From: Clostridia bacterium
GTDB lineage: Bacteria > Bacillota > Clostridia > Peptostreptococcales > JAAYPU01
Reading direction: 5' to 3'
Assembly: GCA_016278615.1 (NCBI GenBank)
Contig: JADQBM010000078.1
Location: forward strand, 1-46,282
Length of the DNA stretch: 46,282 nucleotides
A program made the translations under genes and the position numbers. Under the pieces are notes generated by a model. The model did not search any database and was not told where the DNA came from. It saw only the letters and a program-made list of their open reading frames with translations. This document shows positions 1 through 6,913 of this stretch, piece after piece; within the stretch, counting starts at the first letter, position 1, and each line of letters opens with the position of its first letter.

Positions 1-238
1 TTTGGGTATAGCAAACAAGCCAATTAAAAAGACGAACAATTGCTGATTTTAATAGTATAAAAGCTTATGCTGCGATTTTGGAATGTTTCATATATTCTAT
101 CTGATGTTCTTCTGGAAGATAAAAGGGGGTCAGGCTTTCATAATTCATTTATAATACACATTAACAAGTTCCTAAGCAGTTGCAGAGTTTATAATAGATT
201 AATAGAGATATTACATTATATAACAAGGAGATGTAATA
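1..238. other. Left-edge intergenic DNA
   Basis: No gene is supported here. A 66-codon open frame from position 67 has no ribosome binding site and overlaps the start of the transposase, so it is not called. Positions 125-135 hold GGGGGTCAGGC, and a close relative (GGGTCAGAC) recurs at 3922-3930; both are on the + strand. The region otherwise is plain A/T-rich DNA leading to the AAGGAG site at 225-230. Confidence 0.5.
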
Positions 239-1138
239 ATGGCGAGAAAAGAAAGAATCCATTATGAAGGGGCGCTATATCATGTGATCTGTCGTGGGAA
301 TAATAGAGAATATATTTTTGAAAAGAATTATGAGAAAGAAAAGTATGTAGAATTGCTCATCCATTATAAAAAAAGATATCAATTCAAAATATATGCTTAT
401 TGCATCATGGGAAATCATGCACATATTTTGATAGAGGTCGGTAAGGTTCCGCTATCTAAAATAATGCAGGGAATTCAGCAAGTTTATACATATTATTATA
501 ATAAGCAAAACAACAGAAGCGGGCATGTTTTTGAACAAAGGTATAAAGCAATATTATGCAACAAAGATTACTATTTACTGTCATTAATCCGATACATACA
601 CCAAAACCCTGTAAGAGCTGGTTTAAAGGGGGGACTAAGTTATCCATACAGCAGCCATAAAAACTATATTCTGGATAATCCGAATAATTTAGTAGACAGG
701 CAATTTCCTTTGAGTGTATTCGGTAAAAGCTTAAAACATCAATTAGAAGGATATAATGAATTTGTTGGCGTGAAAGAAAATGTAATACAAGATCTGAAAG
801 ATGACGAATTGGCAGAAGAAATAGAGGCTTATTGGGCAGAAGAACAGAGAATAGATAAATTCTTATTTGTTGACATATTGGAGGCAGTATGTGGCTATTA
901 TGATATAAAAACAGAAGAGATAAGTTTAAAAGTAAGGACGAACAGGCTGGTAAAAGCAAGGAAAATAATTATCATTCTTGCTAAGAGTTATTGTGACTTA
1001 TCAAACAAAGAACTAGCTGAAGGATTGAATATGTCACAGCCAGCGATATCAAACATAATAGCTGATATAGCAGCAAAAGAAGATTATGAAGAAGATATAA
1101 TGGATATTTCTAATCTTAATTTAAATATTTCAAAATGA
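239..1138 (+). CDS. REP-associated tyrosine transposase (RAYT, Y1_Tnp / IS200-like HUH nuclease)
   Basis: A single-strand DNA nuclease of the Y1 transposase superfamily. The N-terminal half carries the family pattern: YHVICRGNNRE near residues 14-24, the metal-binding HUH motif HAHIL at about residues 60-64, the helix with the nucleophilic tyrosine (VYTYYYNK, about 82-89), and the trailing GHVFEQRYKA and IHQNPVRAGL blocks typical of RAYTs. The C-terminal 60 residues (NKELAEGLNMSQPAISNII) look like a helix-turn-helix of the DnaA/Trp-repressor type, an extension common in this subfamily. At 299 aa it is full length. No flanking transposon ends or TnpB are visible, which fits a domesticated RAYT rather than an autonomous IS. 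Known RAYTs act on GTAG-plus-hairpin REP sequences; several such hairpins occur in this window (see repeats). Start chosen from AAGGAG at 225-230. Confidence 0.9.
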   Translation: MARKERIHYEGALYHVICRGNNREYIFEKNYEKEKYVELLIHYKKRYQFKIYAYCIMGNHAHILIEVGKVPLSKIMQGIQQVYTYYYNKQNNRSGHVFEQRYKAILCNKDYYLLSLIRYIHQNPVRAGLKGGLSYPYSSHKNYILDNPNNLVDRQFPLSVFGKSLKHQLEGYNEFVGVKENVIQDLKDDELAEEIEAYWAEEQRIDKFLFVDILEAVCGYYDIKTEEISLKVRTNRLVKARKIIIILAKSYCDLSNKELAEGLNMSQPAISNIIADIAAKEDYEEDIMDISNLNLNISK

Positions 1139-1249
1139 GTTTGTTATGAAGAATATCGGCATGCTATACTATATTTATTATTATGTAGTCATTTGTGACG
1201 TAAAGGAAAAATTATATTTCATAAAACATGAACTGAAATAGGAGAAACC

Positions 1250-2209
1250 ATGGTCTCAATAATCATTCCTAACTACAATGGTAAACACTTCTTAAAAAAT
1301 TGCATAGAATCTTTAAAAAAACAAACGTATAAGGATATTGAAATAATAGTCATTGATAATCATTCTTCAGATGGAAGCGTTCAATGTATAGATGAGTGCT
1401 ATCCTGAAGTTGAAGTAATTGAGCTTGATACAAATACTGGCTTTTCGAATGCAGTCAATGTAGGGATTAAAAATGCTCTAGGAGAATTTGTTTTTCTTCT
1501 AAATAATGATACCCAAGTCGATGAAAGATGTATTGAATATCTTGTTGAATCTATCAACTCTTCAGAGGATATATTTGCTGTTAACTCTAAGATGATTCAG
1601 TATTATAATAGAGAGCTGATAGATGATGCTGGCGATGAATACAATGCTTTTGGATGGGCTTTTAAAAGGGGATACAATAGAAAAGTTGCATCAAAGACAA
1701 AACCTGCCAGAGTATTGACAACTTGCGCAGGGGCTTCATTATATAGAAGATCAGTATTTGATGAAATAGGATATTTTGATAATGAATTTTTTGCCTATCT
1801 AGAAGATGTAGATATAGGATATAGAGCGAACCTTCTCGGGAATAAGAATATATATAATCCAAATGCCTTGGTATACCATATTATAAGTGGAACCACTGGC
1901 AATAAAAAGACAGAATTCAAGACAAAGCTTTCTGCACGAAACAACATTTATGTAATTTACAAGAACATGCCTTTTCTCCAAATTTTAATAAATCTTCCCT
2001 TTCTACTTCTTGGAACCATCATTAAGGCCATGTTTTTTTCCAGGCATGGGTTTGGAAGAGTCTATATTAAAGAAACTTTAGCGGCAATAAAAAATATTAG
2101 CAAGGTTTCAAAGGTTCCATTTAAGATAAAAAACCTCCATAATTATATATGGATACAAGTAAGGCTTTGGTGGAATTGCGTATATTTTATATATAACAGA
2201 ATTAAATAA
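1250..2209 (+). CDS. Glycosyltransferase family 2 (rhamnosyltransferase-like)
   Basis: GT-A fold transferase that would add a sugar from a nucleotide-sugar donor to a lipid-linked glycan at the cytoplasmic face. The N-terminus VSIIIPNYNG with IDN at residues 36-38 binds the nucleotide; NND at 85-87 is the DxD-type metal site; E185-D186 in EDVDIGYR is the usual ED acceptor/base motif of WbbL-like enzymes. A hydrophobic stretch near residues 245-262 suggests membrane association. Length 319 aa is normal. The ATG follows AGGAGAAACC. It belongs to the surface-polysaccharide block with the second GT2 gene and the priming transferase; the actual sugar cannot be deduced. Confidence 0.88.
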   Translation: MVSIIIPNYNGKHFLKNCIESLKKQTYKDIEIIVIDNHSSDGSVQCIDECYPEVEVIELDTNTGFSNAVNVGIKNALGEFVFLLNNDTQVDERCIEYLVESINSSEDIFAVNSKMIQYYNRELIDDAGDEYNAFGWAFKRGYNRKVASKTKPARVLTTCAGASLYRRSVFDEIGYFDNEFFAYLEDVDIGYRANLLGNKNIYNPNALVYHIISGTTGNKKTEFKTKLSARNNIYVIYKNMPFLQILINLPFLLLGTIIKAMFFSRHGFGRVYIKETLAAIKNISKVSKVPFKIKNLHNYIWIQVRLWWNCVYFIYNRIK

Positions 2210-2250
2210 TTTTGTTATATAGTGTATGGTTTATAGATTATGGAGACGAA

Positions 2251-2284
2251 GTATAGAGTATGGAGTATAGAGTAGGGAGTATAC
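2251..2284. repeat. Heptamer array (GTATAGA/GTATGGA), left arm
   Basis: Units of 7 bp run GTATAGA-GTATGGA-GTATAGA-GTAGGGA-GTATACC. An inverted partner (CCATACTCTATACACC, about 2980-2995) lies on the far side of the coiled-coil gene at 2480-2887, so the pair flanks that gene. Between the array and the gene, AAATTTTT and AAAAATTT (about 2318-2338) form a small hairpin as in the other elements of the window. Confidence 0.65.
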
Positions 2285-2479
2285 CAATTTATAATTCACA
2301 ATTGAGAATGAATGATAAATTTTTCAAGTAAAAATTTCATTATTATGGATTCGTAGTTTCTTGTTAGAGTGAGTATAAGATGCTATACTATAATTATTAA
2401 TATAATTCCATAGATATACATGATTGATAATAAATGGAAATTTAATAAAATAGGTTAGGGATAAAGGGGAGTGTTAAAT

Positions 2480-2887
2480 ATGACGGATAGGGAATTACTG
2501 GAACTTATTGTAGAGAAAGTAGGAGGCTTGGATTCTAAAGTGGGAAGCTTAGATTTCAATGTAGGGAACTTGGATTCTAAAGTGGGAAGCCTGGATACTA
2601 AATTGGGAGCATTGGATTTAAAATTTAATAACCTTGAAGACAAAGTAGGAAGCTTGGACTCAAAATTTGATAACCTTAAAGACAAAGTAGGAAGCCTTGA
2701 TGAAAGTTTAGAAAGAGTTGAAATAAAAGTTAATAAAATTGATAATACAGTTGTACGAATTGAAAATAAGCATGGGGAAAAATTGCAGGTTCTATTTGAT
2801 GGATATATACAAAATACTGATAAGCTTGATCGTATAGAAAAAGAAGTAACACGTCAGGAAGAAATTATTTTAAGAAAGATAAAGTAA
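2480..2887 (+). CDS. Heptad-repeat coiled-coil protein
   Basis: Not assignable to a known function. After a short N-terminus (MTDRELLELIVEK) about twelve consecutive 7-residue repeats of the type KVGSLDS run to roughly residue 100, followed by a charged helix. The pattern predicts a long amphipathic coiled coil, probably an oligomer. The DNA under the repeats is itself repetitive with 21- and 42-bp periods, which suggests growth by duplication. No membrane segment or signal is seen. The ATG at 2480 was preferred over the upstream GTG at 2471 because AAGGGGAG ends at 2471, eight bases before it. The gene sits between inverted heptamer arms (2251-2284 and 2980-2995) and splits the two GT2 genes, so it may be cargo of a repeat element. 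A related coiled-coil gene follows at 4012. Confidence 0.7.
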   Translation: MTDRELLELIVEKVGGLDSKVGSLDFNVGNLDSKVGSLDTKLGALDLKFNNLEDKVGSLDSKFDNLKDKVGSLDESLERVEIKVNKIDNTVVRIENKHGEKLQVLFDGYIQNTDKLDRIEKEVTRQEEIILRKIK

Positions 2888-2892
2888 GGCGA

Positions 2893-2937
2893 CTTCGAAT
2901 TTCAAACTTCAAACCTCGAACCTCGAACCTCGAACTG
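2893..2937. repeat. Heptamer array (AACCTCG)
   Basis: Immediately after the coiled-coil gene a short array reads CTTCGAA-TTTCAAA-CTTCAAA followed by AACCTCG repeated three times. It keeps a 7-bp period although the unit differs from the array on the left side of the gene. Confidence 0.6.
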
Positions 2938-3020
2938 ATAACTAAATATTTCCCCTGTAACCTGGTCCAATTCTATAATCCATACTCTATACACCATAAA
3001 CCAATAACGAGGTATTAGCC

Positions 3021-3893
3021 ATGGAACTTTCAATTATTATAATCAACTATATGACTTTTGAAAAAACTGTTCATTCAATTGAATCTATTCTTCGATATAC
3101 TGAGGGTTTAAAATATGAGATTATTTTAGTGGATAATGCTTCTTTAAATAATGATGCGAAGAAGCTTGATAAATATATAAATAATAATAATTTAGATATA
3201 AAGCTCATAAAAAATAGTGAGAATGTTGGGTTTTCTATAGGCAACAATATGGGAATAAAAGAAGCAAATGGCGATTATATTGCTTTTTTAAATTCTGATA
3301 TTGAACTAACAGAGAATTCGTTATTAAAAGCTTTATCTTATATAAAAGGCAATTCAGATGTTGGCGCAATAGGTTGTAGGCTAATTACTCCGGATGGAAA
3401 ACTGGATCATGGATGTAAGAGAGGATTTCCTACTCTTAAAGCCTCGTTGCATTATTTCCTTAAGTTGGACAAGGTTTTTAATGACATTAAGTATGATAAT
3501 TACAAATTAAGTCATTTGAATGAGCATGAAATAAATACGGTAGATGTGATATCAGGTGCTTTTTTCGTAACTTCTAAAAGGGTTTTGGATGAAGTTGGCG
3601 TGTTCGATGATAGATTTTTTATGTATGGAGAAGATATTGACCTTTGCTATAGAATAAAAGAAAAAGGTTATCGTGTTGTCTATAATCCCGAAGTTGGCAC
3701 AGTGGTTCACTATAAAGGTTCAAGTGGTAAAAAAAGAAAATATAAAACTCTGTATCATTTTTATGAATCAATGATATTGTTTTACAATAAACACTATAGA
3801 AAGAAATACAATTTTTTAGTGACTATCATGGTATATTTAGCAGTTTGCGTTTTGTTTATAATAAAGTTAGTGAGTAATTCTTTTAAATCATGA
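3021..3893 (+). CDS. Glycosyltransferase family 2
   Basis: Second GT2 enzyme of the polysaccharide block. MELSIIIINYMT begins the GT-A fold; VDN at 37-39 and NSD at 91-93 are the nucleotide and metal sites; FMYGEDIDLCYRIKEKGY carries the ED motif; a C-terminal hydrophobic helix (about 266-285) anchors it in the membrane. It resembles rhamnosyltransferase/WbbL-like proteins. At 290 aa it is full length. ATG at 3021 follows a weak purine stretch (ACGAGGTATTAGCC). It is distinct in sequence from the first GT2, so the two probably add different residues of one repeat unit. Confidence 0.87.
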   Translation: MELSIIIINYMTFEKTVHSIESILRYTEGLKYEIILVDNASLNNDAKKLDKYINNNNLDIKLIKNSENVGFSIGNNMGIKEANGDYIAFLNSDIELTENSLLKALSYIKGNSDVGAIGCRLITPDGKLDHGCKRGFPTLKASLHYFLKLDKVFNDIKYDNYKLSHLNEHEINTVDVISGAFFVTSKRVLDEVGVFDDRFFMYGEDIDLCYRIKEKGYRVVYNPEVGTVVHYKGSSGKKRKYKTLYHFYESMILFYNKHYRKKYNFLVTIMVYLAVCVLFIIKLVSNSFKS

Positions 3894-3978
3894 ATGAAAG
3901 CGAAAGTTTATAGGGGGAAAAGGGTCAGACTGTTGTAATTATATATAACGATTCTTGGATGGCGCGTAGTTCATTATT

Positions 3979-3990
3979 TGTGATATAATA
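3979..3990 (+). promoter_or_regulatory. Extended -10 promoter candidate
   Basis: TGATATAAT at 3981-3989 is an extended -10 element lying about 20 bases before the coiled-coil gene at 4012. No convincing -35 hexamer is seen. The same TGATATAAT occurs before the priming transferase (4776-4784) and the sensor kinase. Confidence 0.45.
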
Positions 3991-4011
3991 ACAAATAAAA
4001 GGGTGGGGACT

Positions 4012-4320
4012 GTGGAAGATAAAACTTTTGATCTTATAGAAAAAATGTATAGTGAGTTTACAAACAGGTTTGATGGGCTGCAAAAGAGCTTAACGGAATT
4101 TAAAACTGAAACAGCTGAAGGATTTGCAGGTATAGAAAGTCGGCTTACTAAGATAGAAACAAGTATAGAAAATGAAATAAAACCAAATATAAAAACTTCT
4201 TTAGAAGGTTACCAAACGGTATATGAAAAACTTCAGGAGCATGACAAAAGATTCGATGAACTATCAGAAAAAATAGAAAAACAAGACTTAGAGATCAGAG
4301 TAATTAAAGCGGTTAAATAA
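4012..4320 (+). CDS. Small coiled-coil protein
   Basis: About 102 residues, strongly charged and helical (FTNRFDGLQKSLTEFKTE; IESRLTKIETSIENEIKP; LQEHDKRFDELSEKIEKQ). It is predicted to form coiled coils, without a signal peptide or membrane helix. The layout resembles the protein at 2480 but without its regular VGSLDSK units. The function is unknown. Start: GTG at 4012 is preceded by GGTGGGG at 4002-4008; an in-frame GTG at 4003 lies inside that site and is less likely. The next gene starts 22 bases after its stop, so the two are probably co-transcribed. Confidence 0.65.
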   Translation: MEDKTFDLIEKMYSEFTNRFDGLQKSLTEFKTETAEGFAGIESRLTKIETSIENEIKPNIKTSLEGYQTVYEKLQEHDKRFDELSEKIEKQDLEIRVIKAVK

Positions 4321-4342
4321 AACGAGAGAGGCGGTAGGCTTT

Positions 4343-4663
4343 ATGAAAAGAAAAACATATAAACTTACTGACTTCTTTGAAAACTACAGCAAGGAGATAG
4401 ATAAGTATATTATATTCATTAAAATCAATTCTCTGGGTAGAGATGCAAAAGATATATTGACGACTTTGAAAAAGCTCCAAATGTCGTTAGAGGAATTGGA
4501 AAATGAAGTTGAGTTTGTTATTGAAGAATTTAACGTAAAGCAGGAGGCATGGGAAAGATATAATGTAGTGAAAGATTTAAGGTTTCAAGCAGATGTATGG
4601 TTATATCATCATGGAGAAATAGTCACCAATGATTCATTTATGACAGCAATTTACGGGAACTGA
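4343..4663 (+). CDS. Hypothetical protein, 106 aa
   Basis: Not recognised. A soluble, mostly helical protein (KDILTTLKKLQMSLEELENEVEFVIEEF) with an aromatic C-terminal half (WERYNVVKDLRFQADVWLYHHGE). It has no signal peptide or cysteine motif. A GAGAGGCGG site precedes the ATG, and it follows the coiled-coil gene by 22 bases. An intrinsic terminator at 4691-4714 closes the pair. Confidence 0.6.
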   Translation: MKRKTYKLTDFFENYSKEIDKYIIFIKINSLGRDAKDILTTLKKLQMSLEELENEVEFVIEEFNVKQEAWERYNVVKDLRFQADVWLYHHGEIVTNDSFMTAIYGN

Positions 4664-4690
4664 TTAGTGGAAAGTTCTGGACATGGGTAG

Positions 4691-4714
4691 AAGCGCGAAA
4701 TTTTGCGCTTTTCT
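4691..4714 (+). terminator. Intrinsic terminator after the 106-aa gene
   Basis: AAGCGCGAAA pairs with TTTTGCGCTT (one G-T wobble) and is followed by TTCTTT. It ends the 4012-4663 gene pair. Confidence 0.7.
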
Positions 4715-4775
4715 TTATTTTACAAATTAACAGAAAAATGTAATGAAAAGTTAATTTTTTGAAAATGAATTTATT

Positions 4776-4784
4776 TGATATAAT
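4776..4784 (+). promoter_or_regulatory. Extended -10 promoter of the priming transferase
   Basis: TGATATAAT at 4776-4784, with T-rich DNA and TTGAAA upstream (spacing shorter than ideal), about 70 bases before the coding start. Confidence 0.45.
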
Positions 4785-4855
4785 AGATTATGACTCTTCA
4801 ATATTAGTTTAATAATGTTTTCTGTAAGTGATGATATAGAAATGTGGTGATCCAT

Positions 4856-6304
4856 ATGATAAGGCAAAAGAAAGATGGAACTTTCCTAAAGATATTTGAA
4901 TGTTTGCTATATGTTTTATTGGTGAACATCAGCTACTATAGTGCATTGGTTATCAATATAACGGCTCTTTATGATGCCAGAAATTTTGGTGCCTATTATA
5001 ATTCGGCGCTCTTGATATCTTTTTCAGCAGTGGTGGTGCTTTTATTAAATGGCACTTTTAATACGGCTGACAAGACATGGACAGAAAATATTATTATTAT
5101 GAGTATTGCTGCTATGATGATAGGCATCATCACCATGGCTGTGGCATTTTTTAATCGTGAGTTTGCATTGCCAAGGACTGTCATACTCATTGCCTTCATA
5201 ATCCAGGTCGGTAGTTTTTCATTAGTCAAATTAATGGTGATATCTTATATAAAAAAGACTGAGAGAAAAAAAGACATCTTATTGATTGGAAATAAGGATG
5301 AAAAAGAATTAATGATAGCAAAGATCTTATCTATTCCTAAGTTTAAAGATACCATTAAATTATTTATTGTGCCGGATTCAAAGTTGATCTCCAGTCATCT
5401 AACCAATGTAGATAAAGTTTACATTAGTGATTCAGTTGAAAGAAGCCTCTTGGATAGAATCATGAATCTTTGCATATCCAATCATATACCAGTATATATC
5501 GTGCCTAAAACCTATGAAATTGCCATTTTTCATTCGGAACTAATGTTTATGTCAGATGTGCCTTTTTTTAAGGTGGACAACATTGTTTTATCTTGGGAAA
5601 AAATGATAATAAAAAGATTATTCGACATTTTCTTTAGTCTCCTTGCACTTATGATGCTTTCTCCAATTATATTAATGGTTGCTTTAGCAATCTTTGTTTC
5701 TGATGGAAGGCCCATTACTTATTCTCAAGAGAGGGTTACAAGAAATAACAGGGTGTTTAGGTTATACAAATTTAGGTCCATGATCAACGATGCAGAAAGA
5801 TCAACAGGGGCTGTTTTAGCAAGTGAGAATGACCCACGGATTACAAGGGTAGGAAGAATTTTGAGACGTTTTTGGTTGGACGAGCTGCCTCAGTTATTTA
5901 ATGTCTTAAAGGGAGACATGTCTCTGGTAGGCCCAAGACCGGAAAGGGCATACTTTATTGAACAGTTCTCTAAAGAAATACCAGATTTCAAATATCGTTT
6001 GGCAGTAAAAGCAGGCGTGACAGGATATGCCCAGGTCATGGGCAAATACACCACAAGTGCAGATCATAAGATCAAATTCGATCTACTCTACATCCAAAAT
6101 CACAGCATTGTATTTGACTTTAAAATCATATTAGAAACCATAAAGAAAATCATCTTAGGAACCTTAAAGAGAGGCGAGAATAGAGAATATTCATATAAGG
6201 ATCTGCTAATTAAACACAATATAAGAGAAAGAGACAGAGGAGAAGTTGTTGAGTTTTATTATAAAACAAGGAAAGTGAAATTGCGGAAGCAAAGTATTGC
6301 ATAA
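4856..6304 (+). CDS. Exopolysaccharide polyprenyl glycosylphosphotransferase (priming sugar transferase)
   Basis: Starts glycan assembly by moving a sugar-1-phosphate from a UDP-sugar to undecaprenyl phosphate in the membrane. The N-terminal half has about five hydrophobic segments, a middle CoA-binding-like domain (KKDILLIGNKDEKELMI), then another membrane helix and the catalytic bacterial sugar transferase domain from about residue 250: KRLFDIFFS, YKFRSM, DPRITRVGRILRR, LDELPQL, GDMSLVGPRPER and KAGVTGYAQV, all family hallmarks. WbaP/WcaJ topology; 482 aa is normal. The start is the ATG at 4856, five bases after GTGGTGA; the in-frame GTG at 4844 is part of that site. The sugar (Gal, Glc or a GlcNAc derivative) is not readable from sequence. 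The C-terminal tail (REYSYKDLLIKHNIRERDRG) is basic. Confidence 0.9.
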   Translation: MIRQKKDGTFLKIFECLLYVLLVNISYYSALVINITALYDARNFGAYYNSALLISFSAVVVLLLNGTFNTADKTWTENIIIMSIAAMMIGIITMAVAFFNREFALPRTVILIAFIIQVGSFSLVKLMVISYIKKTERKKDILLIGNKDEKELMIAKILSIPKFKDTIKLFIVPDSKLISSHLTNVDKVYISDSVERSLLDRIMNLCISNHIPVYIVPKTYEIAIFHSELMFMSDVPFFKVDNIVLSWEKMIIKRLFDIFFSLLALMMLSPIILMVALAIFVSDGRPITYSQERVTRNNRVFRLYKFRSMINDAERSTGAVLASENDPRITRVGRILRRFWLDELPQLFNVLKGDMSLVGPRPERAYFIEQFSKEIPDFKYRLAVKAGVTGYAQVMGKYTTSADHKIKFDLLYIQNHSIVFDFKIILETIKKIILGTLKRGENREYSYKDLLIKHNIRERDRGEVVEFYYKTRKVKLRKQSIA

Positions 6305-6382
6305 TTATTTAAGATTTAAGATTTAGGATTTAAGATTTAAGGTAGATTTTGCTTGTTAACAAAATCCATATTAATAAAGAAG

Positions 6383-6423
6383 GAGTGTGCTTCTATATGT
6401 AGAATTGCATGCTCTCTTTTTTT
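6383..6423 (+). terminator. Intrinsic terminator after the priming transferase
   Basis: GAGTGTGC (6383-6390) pairs with GCATGCTC (6407-6414, two wobbles); the inner TTCTA/TAGAA continues the stem around a TATG loop. A T-tract follows (to 6423). Confidence 0.7.
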
Positions 6424-6492
6424 ACATATGGAGACACACTTATTATACATAAATGTTATAATAAGGAAAAAGGAAAAAGGATAATAGGAGAA

Positions 6493-6858
6493 ATGGAAAT
6501 AAACATTTATGATTATTCGTATAGTTTTGCTTTAAAAATAATTAGAGTCTGTACGCAACTAAATGATCGAAAAGAATTCATTCTTTCAAAGCAATTATTA
6601 CGGTCAGGTACAAGCATTGGTGCGAATTTACGGGAAGCTAAATATGCTCAGAGTAAAAAGGATTTTCTGAACAAAATGAATATTGCATTAAAAGAAGAAT
6701 ATGAAACAGAATATTGGATTGAATTACTTAAAGAATCAAACATATTAGATGAAAGTGATGCAAGAAAATTACTTTCTGATTGCGAGGTAATGCGTAAAAT
6801 ATTGGCTTCAATTGTTAAAACCACAAGAGATAACTTAAATAGTAAAAGTTCTGGGTGA
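6493..6858 (+). CDS. Four-helix bundle protein (23S rRNA intervening-sequence / S23 family)
   Basis: 121 residues matching the small four-helix-bundle family found in 23S rRNA intervening sequences and as free-standing genes. Diagnostic pieces: SFALKIIRVC, SKQLLRSGTSIGANLREAKY, SKKDFLNKMNIALKEEYETEYWIELL and a final helix LLSDCEVMRKILASIVKTT. Such proteins are basic pentamer-forming bundles related in fold to Avd of diversity-generating retroelements; the free-standing members have no settled function. Start set at ATG 6493 behind AGGAG; upstream in-frame codons overlap the terminator of the preceding gene. It lies inside inverted heptamer arms, which suggests it moves with that element. No reverse transcriptase is near. 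Confidence 0.85.
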   Translation: MEINIYDYSYSFALKIIRVCTQLNDRKEFILSKQLLRSGTSIGANLREAKYAQSKKDFLNKMNIALKEEYETEYWIELLKESNILDESDARKLLSDCEVMRKILASIVKTTRDNLNSKSSG

Positions 6859-6873
6859 TCCCAGAACTTTTTT
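6845..6873 (+). terminator. Intrinsic terminator of the four-helix-bundle gene
   Basis: AAAGTTCTGGG (6845-6855) and CCCAGAACTTT (6860-6870) form a perfect 11-bp stem with a TGAT loop and a T-tract. It includes the stop codon of the gene. Confidence 0.85.
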
Positions 6874-6913
6874 CCTTAAATCTTAAATCCTAAATCTTAA
6901 ATCTTAAATAATC

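Larger units (their letters stand above)
6305..6912. repeat. Heptamer inverted-repeat element carrying a four-helix-bundle gene
   Basis: The left arm (6308-6340) is AAGATTT/AGGATTT in tandem, ending in ATTTAAGG, followed by the hairpin GATTTTG/CAAAATC (6345-6351 with 6360-6366). The right arm (6874-6910) is the inverted TCTTAAA/TCCTAAA array beginning CCTTAAAT. The arms enclose a terminator (6383-6423), a 121-codon gene and its terminator. The arrangement is a larger version of the gene-free elements elsewhere in the window. Confidence 0.7.

Noticed and set aside
67-267. 66-codon frame before the transposase
   Set aside because: No ribosome binding site, overlaps the transposase start and has no recognisable features.
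6493-6858. Diversity-generating retroelement suggested by the Avd-like four-helix bundle
   Set aside because: No reverse transcriptase, template repeat or variable repeat is present nearby.
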